Assembly: GCF_002078875.1 (NCBI RefSeq) | Contig: NC_034438.1 | Location: 69,267,628 to 69,331,627 of the forward strand | DNA length: 64,000 bases | Source: Numida meleagris | Taxonomy: Eukaryota; Chordata; Aves; Galliformes; Numididae | Reading direction: 5' to 3' | In this document: piece after piece, positions 23,055-36,466 of the stretch | Numbering within the stretch: position 1 is the stretch's first letter | How the letters are laid out: the number at the start of each line of letters is the position of its first letter | Notes under the pieces: generated by a model | Seen by the model: the letters and a program-made list of their open reading frames with translations, nothing else | Database searches by the model: none | Told to the model about the DNA's origin: nothing | Position numbers and translations under genes: made by a program

Positions 23055-23549
23055 GATCACACCAAAAGTAATGCCTCATAATTATTTCCATGGAAATTAC
23101 AACAGATAGAAATAACAAAATAACACTATAGGATAAATTCTCAGCTACAAAACACTATCTTTCAACAGAGACACCACCATTAGTTACCCATTTTCACCAG
23201 CAATGAACAAGAGCCTGCATGCTGCACTTACAAACATCTATATCAGCAGATGAGACCCAGTGTCACTGTAGTCATTGCTGAAATGCACCACTCACTACTT
23301 CACTGTCCATGATGGACAATGGGTGTAATTTTTTCTGCATGGGGGAATTCAGTGAAACACCTTTCCTTCATAAGCACTTCCATGTCGTACACAATTTTGT
23401 CAGACTGCCCCTCTACTGCCATCTGTCACATGGCAACAAATGTAATGGAAAATTGGTGGGAAGTTTCGGCTTCTACTGCCATACCACCAACATCTGCCTT
23501 TGACATTCTGGGACAACATAGTGAAATAGGAGGCATTACTTTTGGAACA
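23055..23549 (+). mobile_element. Mariner (Galluhop/Mariner1_GG type), both ends
   Basis: Starts at tcacaccaaaagtaatgcct and ends at ggcattacttttggaaca. The internal blocks are in the family's standard order. It differs from the 18.4-kb and 35.9-kb copies by lacking the ggtctccataagc / caatgaatgtcaatg region near 23310, where tccatgatggacaatgggtg stands instead. Non-autonomous, no intact transposase frame. Confidence 0.88.
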
Positions 23550-25908
23550 TACCTCATAACTAGATCGTGATGACTGACATGCTTTCTTCCATCTGAGTTT
23601 CAGGATATCAATCACTCGAAGACAAACACAAAAAGCAGAAGAGCAATGCAATTCTGAAAAGCTACAGTTAAAGGATGTGAAATACTAGGAACTGATACAG
23701 TTACTTTCCTTCCATTTCTCTTTACCAACACCACTTATTTTAAAGGGCAACCTGGGTCACTTGTTAAGTTCTATGTTCAAAAATCCCACATCCTTGATTG
23801 CAGCTGGCTACTGTGAAAGGCATGTAATATTCAGAGTAGGCCATCAGATCATAACACTTCAGTTGTACCATCCTCTGAAATGAATATTGGAGGTGTAGAA
23901 CGTGAGGAGCTGTGTTTTTCAAATGAGGATGCGTAGCCACAAAGGCCAGATGGAGACAGTTTCTCTTACTCAGTAAGCAATATGGTACTGTGCCAGTATG
24001 TTTCGTGAGCAAACATACAACATCCAAGGAGAGAGATTAATTTAAATTTCTATGACTTCTGTCGGTAATTTTCAATTTTATTCTGATATGAATCTTTTCA
24101 AAAAGCTCTCACTGCATCTTAGCAGATATGCTTCCAAATGGCTCCCAAATCATCGTGTTTGAGTCCCTTCTCTGTTACAGTGACCCTGGGGCAGGAGATG
24201 ATAAGTCAGTCTTCTGCTTTCATTTCATGTCACACTAGAACTTAAGTTTCAAAAGTCTGTTGCTGGCGACAGTGAACTTTAGTTCTCCCTGTAGAAATCT
24301 ATTAGCACAGGGAAATATTGAGGTGCTGACAACCCGCTATTAAGAAAGTAGAATGATGGTGTCAGAGTGATTTATTTCTAATGGGTTTCTGATAGTTTCC
24401 TCTATGTTAAGACAGTTCTCACACAAGAGAACATGACAGTCATTTTGGCATATCGCTTATAATGCGTGTTATTAATAGAGCTTCAGTTTATTGATTTCCC
24501 AGATAGATAATCATTCCTGAGTGGCTGTATAATGTTGTCTGAGGTGAATAGTAGATGGTACTAAGAATTAGTGGGCAGATCACAGTAAGCCAAAGGACGT
24601 AGCATAAAGAAGCTCTGGCTGGTGATAAAAATGTATTCAAGAGGCTAGGCCTGTCAAACCTAGAATATTGTATGATTAATTACTCTATTATATTTGCATG
24701 CAGAGACAAAATAGAAAAGAAAACTTGGGGTGGAAAGGTGAGAAGGAACAACATACTGCAAAGCCATTTGCATACACTGTCCTCAACCATTGCATGAGTG
24801 ATGGTTTACACTAAGTCAAAGAATTATTTTGTTAAAGCTGGGTGCAAAGACAATATCTGAACTTCAAACACACTGTTCTAGCTACATAACTGTTGGAAAC
24901 AGACATCAACAAGAAGAAACCTAAGACCTTATTTTCTGTGTGTGTTGTTTCTCCACAGATGCCTTTATCCTAAACTGAATCCTGAAGGACTCAGAATACT
25001 GAGATATTCTGAAAGATTCAGAACAGCATTTGAAGGAACTGCACAGAATGTGTACAGTTCTGTCATCACATAAGCTCACTGTTATCTTTGAACAATGTCT
25101 GAAATATGAAATTTATTTATTTTGATATGTGACAACAGAGGAAAGTCTGGTGCGTGCAAGTAGCCCTTGAAAGAAGAGAACTTGAGATATTTACTGGTGA
25201 CTTACATCACAATAAAATACATGATGAAAATGATCTATGTCCTTAAAAATTCTATTTCTAAAAGGAAAACTTTTAGTTTTCATTCATTCTGGAATGAGTG
25301 ATATTATCCAAATTAACACAGTTCAGTGACATCCGAACCCCATCCTTTGGGCAATAAGGTTCTGGCTGAATGCTGTACTTATTTCTGTGGTACAGACACA
25401 GACGGGAGGCATGTAATTCATTTGGTACGTTAGCTTGACTCTGATCACTGCTTTTTTTTTTCCCTGGGGTGCATCATACTGTGTTATTTTGAAGCCAGAA
25501 CTGTATAAAATGCGATTCATCTTGACTTGTTGAAAAAGGCTTTTGATCAAACAAAAGCATCCTAAAATTCAGGAAACACAGAGCTGGAACCTGTTGTGTT
25601 ACCCAAATGTTTAACCTCATAACTTCAGCTTAAGGCCGAGTCAGTAATGCTGGGAGTTGCCATCATGTGAGAGTAAAAACAGAGTTGTTGGTGCCAAGCC
25701 AGTTCCCATGCAAGTAACAGATGCACAGAAGTACTGTCAGGTGGGCTGTATCTTTAGCTTAATTTGTAAGTTGGTGCAGCTTGGCTAATTAACACTGGCT
25801 GTAGACCTATATGAGATGCTCCAGGTATGAATGAAAAATGAACAAAAATCATTCTCCATGGACAGTCTTTGCACTTACAAAGAAGATTATGTTACTGCTT
25901 TCTTTTAG
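23550..25908. other. Unique DNA, no gene seen
   Basis: No repeat family or gene recognised. Frames at 23400-23651 overlap the mariner, and those at 23764-24027 and 25323-25550 carry no known motif. Confidence 0.55.
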
Positions 25909-26051
25909 GTGGTCTTTGGATAAAGCTAACAAATCCCTCATTCAGTTCGATAGGGTCTCTGCGACAGTGAATACATCTATGCGCCAGCTGTCCACCATGT
26001 ACTGGATGTCCTCATACTCTGCCTCTGACAGAGCTACCCTTACCTGTGCAG
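25909..26051. other. Unidentified coding-like island (exon or pseudogene)
   Basis: This ~140-bp block is GC-richer than its surroundings, keeps several CpG sites and is open on both strands. On the plus strand it is framed by a good acceptor (ctgctttcttttag, AG at 25907-25908) and a donor (cag/gtgaag at 26052), inside an ATG-to-stop frame 25838-26146. On the minus strand the frame gives an ordinary-looking acidic peptide including YEDIQYMVDSWRIDVF, and stops at 25942-25944. The minus reading looks more protein-like, but I do not recognise the family. It may be an exon, a retrocopy fragment or a conserved noncoding element. I cannot decide strand or function. Confidence 0.3.
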
Positions 26052-26149
26052 GTGAAGGACGTAGCCTATTTCTATTGCTGCTAACTGAAGGTAGTTTAAG
26101 GAAAAATTTACTAAAAAAGGAAGGAATTCATTTGCTTGCTGAATAAAGG

Positions 26150-29100
26150 AATAGGCTACGAAAAGGCCAAAAAGATTCAAATTTTAAGCATAGATGAAAA
26201 GAAATAATAGTTGAAAGTAACTGATAAATTTCCAGCTTTTTAGTAGCTTCAAGTTTTTCTTTCTAATCCTGCACTTAGACAGTCATGGATACATACATGT
26301 TTTTCAGGAGATCAAAGAGGGGACTCATTAAGCAGTCTTGCACTCAAGAATCAAAGCTATTTGTTCACTAATTTCTGTTTTTCCCTTGCAGACTTTATGA
26401 TGCAAGCATCCCACTGCTCAGCAAGTTTAAATGTCAAAAGTGGTTTCATGCAGTTTGCATAGTCCTGTGTAAATATCACGTAGGCCCTAGGGAGTAGGAT
26501 TTTCAGATAGAGGCAACCTTAGGCTACAACACCTTTTCACAATTAGCTGAAGCTTTAGGGTGGCTAGAAACCTTTTCTTCTCTTTTCTATTTCTCCCAAG
26601 TGTACATACATTTCAGAAATACACAGACATTCACTCCTGAGTTTTTAATAAATTTTGATATCTGGCTGTGAGAGAAATGAGTCTATCAGAAATCTCAGTC
26701 CCAAGATACTGTTCACTGCATAATCATAAAGAATATGACAGCAAATATAGTGTAGTTTTTCCTTAAGAGAAATACGAGATCGTTAATCATATCTGCTAGA
26801 AATGCCAGCAAAACAATCTGCGTAGACGCAAGGTTTTTTTGCTAGAATTTGCTAATCTGCTTAGCTTCAATGAATCTGTTTAAATTACCTGATATCCTCC
26901 AAATCAAATCTGTGAGGGATACACCACATGCTGTAAAATGTGATATCCTAGTTAACTGTTTTAAAATATTTTAAACCCACCTTGAAAAGAGGTAATGACT
27001 TCAGAGCTGAATAATTACCTGTGACAGCACACATTAGCAGTTGCTCACCAATTAAGTGTATCTACTTACCTTCCTTGCAAGACCTAAAAAGATCCTAAAC
27101 TTAGCACTATAATCACAGTAATTTACACTAGACATTGTATTCTAGTTATATTGTTGAAATATAAATGAAAATACGTTCCTGTATTTTTGCCATAAAATAC
27201 CAAAATCCATGTAGCAAACAAAAAATAAATAGGAAATTTGAGATTTTCTTCAAAGCATTATTTTTTCAACGTTTTCCTAATAACTTTTATATCCCTGAAC
27301 AATAATGGGGTATGGTGATCTACAAGCATGTTTGTAAAAATGCGAGTTTAAAATAAAACAACTACTTCAGCAGTTTTGAGAGAGCAAGTGCTGCATCAGA
27401 TGAAATGAAAAAGACAATTTCTATCATTTCATAGTCCAGCTTCCCCTGCAGATCTTATGATACTTCTTTAGACGACTCTTGTTGAAGGTGCATTAAAGAT
27501 TAGAGAGTTCTGCCTTTAGTGGCTCAACAATGCTCAGGCTATTTTAGTTTTTTCTTGTATCCTTGGGATGAAGCATGTCCATTTATGGAAAGAGGATTAT
27601 TTTCTCCCTCCTACTTCTTCCTTCAGGAGGTCTGAAATTAACACAATTAGAAGGGTCACCAAAAACTGCATATAAAAGTGTATAAAACTCTGCAGTGGAA
27701 ATACCTGCATATATATTTAGTTTATTCTTATTTAATTTTTACACACACAAAAAAAGAGTATTGGAAGAAACTCAGAACTTGATCACAGATTAGAGCTAAA
27801 TAATTTTTCTTAACTCTGATTCAGCAATATTTCCCTTTTTATAAAATTCAAAGACATGTGTATCCCAGCTGGAAACTCTTTCATGGATATTTGGTAATTA
27901 TAACAACTTAAACTTTAAATTTCTACATCCTATTGTCACTTGTGACAATGAGATTTGAGCAGCAGTCAAGATAAGAAAAGAGGTTATCTCTTATAATAAA
28001 TGCAGAGAAATCTTAATTTAGGTATCTAGAAATGCCTTCATAAGTGCTAGGTCTACATTTCTGGTCTACTGAATACCTTAAAAATTTTTCTCTGGGCACT
28101 TCAAATACATTAAATGTTTTTGACTATTTGCTTGGACTTTATCACTGTGCAATGATAAAATAAATAAGTGTGTGTACGAATTAAATTTCCAGTGGTGGAT
28201 AACAAACATCTTGGATTTTGTTGATGAAATTCTACTAATGTCAATTTCAGATGTGCAATAGAGGCATATTTTGTGGAGAATTATTCTAAACTACATAAAG
28301 TCTTTCCAATTGAAGTGAATAATTTAACAGGTCCCAGGAATGTTAACAAAAATGAAAATAATTCTCATTTTAATGGTAAGAAAGCTATCCACAGTTTCAA
28401 TAGCAAGTTTGGCCTCTTTCCTCTTCCCATTCTGTCAGCTTTATTGATGCACAAAAACAACGCTGGCAGTAGTAATGAACTCCAGTACAAGGGAAGAATT
28501 TATTCAAGATCTGCAAGCAAGAAATCAAGTGCTTTAGGAGCCAACGAGTGCATGGCTCAGAGGGAGGGGTGACCTAAGTACAGACTCCCAGGAGGATTTA
28601 TAGGTAACTTATATTACCATTAAGTGTAAATGTGAAAGCAGTATGATATAAGTCATTTTGTGAAGTTAATCGATTAATTACTCAATTCATTAAATATGCA
28701 AAACTTCTCTGCCTTGAAGCCTGAAAAAAAACCAACAAAAAAACCCACTTCCTTGTATGCAGAAATATTCTCGAAAGGAGTTCAAGATTTTGACTGATTT
28801 GCAGAGATTCATTTTTGCCTTCAGGAACAGTTCAATTGCATTTATTCAGGCACATACAAATGCATTCTCAAAATTATACATCACTTTATAAAATATGTCA
28901 CTTTTACAGTAGGTGTTTATTTTATTTGATTCTCATGGATGTTGCAATGAAAATATCAGAACTAAAATAAAAAAAATCTGTTCAGTAGATTGACTGTCCT
29001 GGAGTATTTTGAATATATTATTTGAATGTTTAATTGTCCCAGACCATATTTAGAGTAAAAATAAATTATTTCATAATGACTACCTCTCTTTTCATTATTT

Positions 29101-29384
29101 ATTTGGTTTTGTTTTGTCATTTACATATTGTTCATGTCTTTATCATAATTGCAGCCTGCACATCTCTTAAAAATAAATAGATACATAAAAGTTTGACCAA
29201 AAACTAGAGAGCTGCAATCACTTTAGTGCAGAGATTTTAACAGAGGACATTCTACTCTGGAAGTGTTTAGTTTTCTGTACTTAATCTCTTTCTGTACATT
29301 TCAGTAGACAGCTGATAGTTACTCTGCTCTCCAAATTCAGATGGGGTACTGCAGTGCTTCTACTGTCCACCCTGACTTTTATAT
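26150..29384. other. AT-rich DNA, no gene seen
   Basis: About 3.2 kb with no recognised element. The plus-strand frame 28273-28572 (99 codons) is Asn/Ser/Lys-rich without a domain signature and is probably chance. Confidence 0.55.
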
Positions 29385-29850
29385 TCATAGGATTACAGAA
29401 TGGTTGTTCTTTCCCCTGCTTAGAGAAGTGTCATCAAAAGGATCAAGGCCAGCTGGGTTTTGAATTGAGATGGAGATGCTACAGTATCTCAGCAATCTGT
29501 GCCAATGTCTGGACACTTTCACAGTAGAAGAAATAGTGTTTTTTTTCTTGTGTACAGATGGAATTTTATGTTTCAATTTGTGTTTGTTGTCACTGAACAC
29601 CACTGGAAAGAGCGTTGCTCCGTTTTCTTTCTGCCCTCCCATCAGTCGTTTCTATAAGTTGATAAAATCCCCCTCATGCCTCCTCTCCTCCAGACTGAAC
29701 AGTCAGCTTCTCTCAGCCTTTCCTCAGAAGGAGGCTCCAATCTCTTCACCATCTTTGTGCTCCTGTTCTGGATGTTCTCAAGTGTGTCAATATCTCTCTT
29801 GTACTGAAGGAGCCCTGCGCTGGACCCAAAACTTCACGATATCTGTGGTA
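29385..29850 (-). mobile_element. CR1 LINE 3' part, old
   Basis: In antisense order it carries tcataggattacagaatggt, the tacagatggaattttatgtt block, cactgaacaccactggaaag, then the ctcctctcctccagactgaa block. It continues through atctttgtgctcctgttctg and cttgtactgaaggagccctg. These correspond to the CR1 3' UTR and C-terminal RT coding sequence read from the opposite strand. The long plus-strand frame 29470-29946 is an antisense shadow of this copy. Confidence 0.78.
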
Positions 29851-30786
29851 TACACATTAACCCAAATATCACAGCTCAGAAATGGTAAATTTTCCTGTAC
29901 TTTGGTGATTTACATATTATACACTATGTGGAAAAGTAAGAGCTAAAACTAACTGTACAAAAAGATGTTGAAGTCAGATGCTTTATTTTCTTTAAAGTTT
30001 CACACAAAGAGCAGCCATCAGTTGTTGGATGCTTATGGCACACATAGGTGGAAGCAGAGAAGCGTTTAAGTAGAAAGTAGCTGTTGCTCTACAGCAAAAA
30101 TAAAGATAATAATTTAGAAGTTATGTAGGGTGTACTCGGGATGGATACAAATGATGATGGATCATCACAAATTTACCTGCAAGTAAGAAGAGACGTACTG
30201 TACTGAGATAGATCAGCATAGAAAGCACAAAATAATCCAGATATGAGACCAATCAGCTGCACATCAAAACCACAAAAAACTGGAGATAAAGTTTCAGTCT
30301 CCAGGTTAGAAATAAATAGGGGAAAGTATTTTCATTTGCTTGCTTCACAGAACCAGTGAAAATTGTTCACAGCTTCTGCCATCTGGTTTTTGCAAGAGAA
30401 CTACTAACGTTTATACCAGATTTATAAAAGACAGAATGTATCAAGGTACCTCTCATCTGTCTCTCACATATGCTCAAAAAAGGCACATGGAAATTCACAC
30501 AAGCAATTCAGGTTTCACCAGCTGGGAATTTAGTAAAACTTTAGTTTGGTAAGCCATGAAGGAAGGTATTCTCACAGTAATCATTTAAAGAAGAGTGTAG
30601 GTATAGGGAACAATTATTTTAATTACACTTTTCTTTATTCCTAAACAAATATCCATTATTTTTTTGGCTTTTACAGAGAAATATCTTAAACACTGTAACT
30701 GTTTCTCTGACATGTGTTATACCACAAAACTTTGGAACTGTCACGCAAACAGTGCAGATGCTGGTAGCATGGGCCTACCCAGTAGA

Positions 30787-31015
30787 AACACAGAATAGAA
30801 TCATGGATTGTAGAAACATTTGAGTTGTAGTTGACATTTAAAGGTCCTCTAGTCCAATTCCCCTGCAATGAACAGAGACATCCACAGCTAGATCAGGTGC
30901 TCAGAGCCTGATCCATCCTGAACATGAAAGTCTAGAGGGATGGGGCATCCACTACCTCCGGGCACCCAGTGCCAGTGCCCCATCACCTTCACTGTAAAGT
31001 TCTCTACCAGATGAT
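30787..31015 (-). mobile_element. CR1 LINE 3' end
   Basis: Starts with cacagaatagaatcatggat. It continues through aaggtcctctagtccaattc, ggatggggcatccactacct and agtgccagtgccccatcacc, the usual antisense order from the CR1 3' end inward. It breaks off after the agttctctaccag segment. Confidence 0.85.
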
Positions 31016-34000
31016 AATATATCATGCTCTATTTTTTTAAGAGGCTGTGGTGAATTTCCGTAACACTGAACAAACCATAGAAATATAATCACTTCTCATA
31101 CCTGATGTGATTATCTCATTGTCACTCTCAATAAATTATAAAATTTCTCATTAAGAATAGCGATGCTGCAGTCAATTCAAGACAAACAGCTAACATTACC
31201 TTAATAGTTCTATGACCTAGTGTGACATCTCCAAATGTTTTCTGAAAAATAAATTTTGTTATTTTGTTAAAACTTATTGAAGTATTTCACAAAATCATTT
31301 AGCTTACAGTAGACAAGAGAGTGACTGTACTTTAGGGGAAAGAAGGGAAAATAAAGGCACTTAATGCTTTTGTTCTCTTAGTGTAAGGTGAAACAGCAAA
31401 CTTTATGGAGATTAAGTAAGTTTAATTTAGACAAAGTAATTATGTGAGAGAGACTGAAACGTCCATCGAACAAGTGAGGAGAATTGTAGTGGATATTTTT
31501 TGGAAACTTAATTTAAAAACTTAACCACGTCTACTAAAAGGTTGCATTGCACTCACTGCAAACAATTTACTGAGCTGCTTTGAAGATTTTTAATCTGAAT
31601 TATGCAAAGAAAAATTAATTCTTTCTCCTGTCTGAGATGTGATTTATATTTTTACTTTATTATTAAGATTATTAAGTTTTCCTTCATTGAATAAACTGGT
31701 CTGTGTTGTTTTACCATGCACTTCACAATCCCTCACTGAGCTGTGGACAAATGAATACCAGTGATCCCTTCCTCCTCATCTCCAGAATCAAAGCAGATAG
31801 GGACCCATGCTCTGAACACGTGGCATAATTGGAATCCCCATCATGTTTCAGTACTGTTTTTAATTCATACTGAGTACGGTGTCAAATGTAACATCTACAG
31901 AGCCTAGTTTATAGACTAGCTGTGTGTGAGCAATAATAAATTAAACTTGATCTTCTCCTTGTGCTTTCAATCTGTAGCCATTGTTCTCTGAAATAAGGAT
32001 AATCACTATTTATATAAATCTGCATTTCCACATGTAGATTTTACAGAGCTTCAGTACAATCTATCATGCATGTATAAAGCTTTCAGCAAAATGCTACAGC
32101 AGTAAAACATTTCAATAACACACATAGGCCCCTATAGCATCTTGCAACATATATAAGCCAGAAAGCTAGAACAGGAACTACTTAACAAAGTATAGCAAGA
32201 GAGGGAAAATCTATAAAAAAATTTTCTGTCAGGTGTAGTTTTTAATATAAAGATAAAACCAATAAACTCTGCAAAAGATGTGTTGTTTTTCGTTTGTTTG
32301 TTGTTTTTTTCTTGTTGTTTTTAAGAAAGAGATTCAGATATTTTTAAAGATGGCGAGATCAAGAATAAATTTAATTTTAAATGCAAATTATGTCTGTGAG
32401 CAACTCCTATCGTATGGCTAGTGAGGAAAATCATCATGATTTTTTTGGCCAACTTTATTGCTGTTTTTATTCAGCTAATATTTGTACATTAAAAGCAGAA
32501 ATAAATTTAATCGTCTACATGCCAATAGATGAATAACCTTTGCCACATAAATGAGTGAGTAAGGTCAATTAATCATGATGCATGTCACAGGAATGTGGTA
32601 GAGGTCAGTTTGAATGGTGCCAGTGGGGCCGCAGACAAGAGTTCAGTCTCTGCAGATGCATCACCAGAGCACTGTGCAGCTCCTTTCGTGATAAACTACA
32701 TGGAGAAATCTATACTATGTACTCACAGCCAATGAGTTTTTTTCCCCAGCACTTCTTTTCTTTCCTAACACAGTAAAATTAGTTTTGATCAGAATCTTCC
32801 CCCGTTTCACAGATCAGAAGATTTCAAGGTTTTCTTTTTGTTGTTGATGTTATTTAGCTTTGCTTTAAGTATCATAATTTCTTCAGAGCTAAAGCCTAAT
32901 GATGGAATCATTAATCTTCTCCCCTGTATAAGCAATCACTCATGCTTGGCTATTTATTTCCTATTTCAACTTATTTACTTGGCATATTAGATGTACATGG
33001 ATCCCCTGGTAAACCACAGTCCTTCCTTTTATTTGATGCTGTTAAATAGTATGTCTAACCAAATGTTATTAAGCACATTGGTAGAGGTGTGTTCCTCATA
33101 GTACATATAATACAAAATATATATATATACACATACATTCATGTTTTTATATACTTACATGTACAATTGCATATGCAGTTTGCATCTATATGTGGAATTC
33201 AAGCAAGGCAGGAAGCTATGTGAGACACATTTTTATCCTCACTCCTAACGTAGGTGTGCACCAGAGTTATTCAGACACTGAGCTGCACACATACTACAGA
33301 TAGTTTCTACTGTTAAGTTGTACTGCTTTTATAACTTTTTAAATTATACAGTGCTGAGACAATACCTGCAAGTACAGTCCCCACCCCACAATCTGTGCCT
33401 CCCTGTTTAGGCTATTCTATGACTCTTTAGCTTTGATTTAGGTTAAAAACAACAATGACTAAAATATAATAAAAATGGGAAAATATGTGTTTTCTCCAAA
33501 ATCTTAAGCCAGTTTAGCTGGATTGGCACAGCAAGATACTTCATACTTTAGAAATTTTTACACATACGTGCTCACACGTTTTGCCAATTTTCGTATTCAA
33601 AATTAGGAAAAAAATGTAATGAGGTTGATGTTAGATTCAGGCCTGTAAACATGGAGTGGATTTCTTTGTACTATCCACAGAGGTATCACACTATTCTTAT
33701 CCCTGCCCAGGAATAACAAATACAATTCTTTTTGCTATAACATGGGGTTTCTGCTCTCTCTGCTCATCTTGCATGTGTCAGATACAGAGTAAACAAAGAC
33801 TATGGCATACAGATAATAAATGTCACCATAATAAGCTGTTTGAGTTATAATACCTAGTGATATGTCAGTGAAGTTTTGTGTTTGAGGTCTACACTTAGTC
33901 TTGGTCTTATCGTTCTTTAGCTGTGATAGATATGCTTAAATCATACTATTTTAACCATGTTCCAGTATATATTTTGCATAAATATGTTTGCATATTTCCC

Positions 34001-35917
34001 AGACCTGAATCGTGGATCAAAAAGATGAAGAAAAGCTCCATGATTATTTAAAACAAAACAATGCCCAGGTGGAGGCTGGCAATGGGTGGAATCTCCAGTA
34101 AACCCTCATATCCAGAGGATAGTTTGATCCCAAATTTATGTTGTATCCATCATCACCATGATTAAGTTCCAGTTTAATCACATTTCCAGAGTTTAGGCCG
34201 AACTGGAACATGATGACCATTACAGAGCACATGATTGTTTTATATAATGCAAAGGAAATTGATTCCAGAGCTGAGACAGAAAGAGAATAATTTCAGGAAA
34301 ACTATGAAGTACCACATAAAATGATTTTAATTGCAGAAGCAGAAAAACGAAACTTTGTTTTTGTTTCAGAAGCTCTGTAACTCCTACTCCAAACCTCAGA
34401 TTTAAGTCTAATTTCCTTTGTGCTGGTAAAAAAAGGAAAGGAAAAAATGTAGCAGAGACCCTCTGTGACTGCTGGAGTGTAAGGAAAAGCAGATATCCCC
34501 AGGAACATTTGGGAAGTTCCTGCAAAGAAAAGAAAGCAAAGATGAGAAAAATCTGTACTCTGTGGCATGAAGCAGGGAAAAAAGCTGCTACAGCATGCCC
34601 ATTTCGCTTCCTACAGCTAATATTTCCTTTTTCTCTGTATTATTCCTAGTTCTTTTCTTCCCTGCTAAGAAGAACTTGAAAGGGAACAGGAGCGTCTGAA
34701 AACAAACATCACAGAAAGAAACATCAAAATCAGAATGATGTCTCAGATTTAAATTCTTCCCTGAAGATATTGTCATATGCTGTTAATAAGTTTAATATTC
34801 AGTGCCAACAGTATTTTACAGGCATTTAATGTTAGCTGTTGACTTTTTCTGTGTATACAAACCTAAAAATAATACAATCAACTCCTGTAAATTAAATCTG
34901 TAAAGCCTTTACCTTTTCCAGAGAACTACATCCTATCTATCACAGATTTGTCAAAGCAAATGACAAATTATCTAGGCAAACACTGCCTTGGAGCAGAGCA
35001 TAAAGTCAAGAGCTTTGGTGTCACTGAATATAAATAATGTTCTGGTAGAGGCATTTAGGAGTGCTAAATATATAATAATGGCTAAAAAAATAAAAGCCTC
35101 CCAGGTGATGGTGTGAATTGAAAGGATATATGACATTTTTTTTGGTGAAAGGGTATCATTAGTGAGGAAAATTTTTCAGCTTGAAAGCAATCCAATACAT
35201 GTTTTTCAATCCTGTAGAGAAAATGAAATGTTTGCTCTGGAACAGAAGTGAGAGTACAAGTAGCATTTTGTTTTGTACCTCAGGGGACCGAGTTACACGG
35301 GTCTCTGGAGACATTAAGGCTCCAAAAGGAGAAACATGTTACAGATGACAGGCAGTTTAGCCATTAGGGAGACCAGCGTTGCTGTCATTCTGTTAATGCA
35401 GTATTCCTTTTTGAAAACCCAGAAGACAGTGGGAAATGACAGCTGCTTAACTGCCCTCAATTTAAAAACTGCAGATACCAGAGTTACAGGAATACATGTT
35501 TGATGAACAAATTCATGACACATGTAGGAAGGCAATACAAACACAAGCACAGAAATACAGACATGTGGAAAAAGTCTGAGAGATCTGACTTGGCTTTTAG
35601 TAATGAACTTTTTTGCAGCTCTCACCACTGCAGTTGAAGTAACTGCATCTCCCCTGAGAAGATGTTTTCTTCTCCTTCAGGCAAAGTCTGGTTGCAGCAG
35701 AGCGTGGTTGGGCAGTCACAAAGGCAGACCCCTGTCTGAGGGTGGAAATGTCCTGCTGCACTTCTGAGGGCAGAAATTGGACTTTCATGAGCTAGCACTG
35801 AACTGTGGTAGCACTTATGATAGAGACAAATCTGCTGGACAATTCATCTGAAATTCCCGCTGGTGTTAGTGACTGGCAAAACTCTGCCTGAGAGACCCAG
35901 TTAGTTTGTACGTGGTT
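31016..35917. other. AT-rich DNA, no gene seen
   Basis: Nearly 5 kb without a recognised mobile element. It has a short AT dinucleotide stretch near 33116-33131. Frames at 34044-34776 (minus) and 35314-35788 (minus) overlap one another in several frames and have no recognised domain. Confidence 0.55.
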
Positions 35918-36466
35918 TGCTCTGAAAGTAATGCCTCCAATTTATTTCCAATGAAACTATAATAGATATTAAGAACAGAATAACACTGTTTGATAGAGCA
36001 AATTCTCATCTAGAAAACACTATTTTTCAACATAGTCGCCACCATCAGCTGTGTTTTTTCACCAGTGAACAAGAACATGCTCACTGTGCTTCTAAAAATC
36101 TGCATGGCCATCCAGAACTTGGTTTGTCTTTCATGCCACTGTCACCACTATTGAAACACACCACCTCACCACCTCACTGATAGTGACACCAGTGGATATC
36201 CACTGACTGGTCTCCATAAGCATTCAGTAAGTGTCAATGAATGCCAATGAGTGCCATCTTTTCCAAATGGAGGAATTCAGCAGCACACCTTTGGTCCATA
36301 CACACTTCCATGTCAGATGCCATTCTGTCAGACTGCCATCTGTCACGCAGCAACAAAACATAATGGAATACTGGTGGGAAGATTCAAATTCTACTGTCAT
36401 ACCGCCAACATCCACTTCAGATGTTGTGGGTCAACAAAATAAATTGAGAGGCATTGCTATTGGAGC
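35918..36466 (+). mobile_element. Mariner with extra transposase sequence
   Basis: Starts at tgctctgaaagtaatgcctc and ends at ggcattgctattggagca. Unlike the other copies, the middle contains tggccatccagaacttggtt followed by tgtctttcatgccactgtca. On the minus strand this reads DSGMKDKPSSGWPCRF, close to the end of the mariner transposase N-terminal DNA-binding region. Upstream in the same direction, RCAAEFLHLEKMA and HLLNAYGDQSVDI fit a helix-turn-helix segment. Stops break the frame, and the catalytic domain is absent. Confidence 0.88.

Noticed and set aside
29470..29946. 158-codon plus-strand frame as a gene
   Set aside because: Largely antisense to a CR1 3' part.
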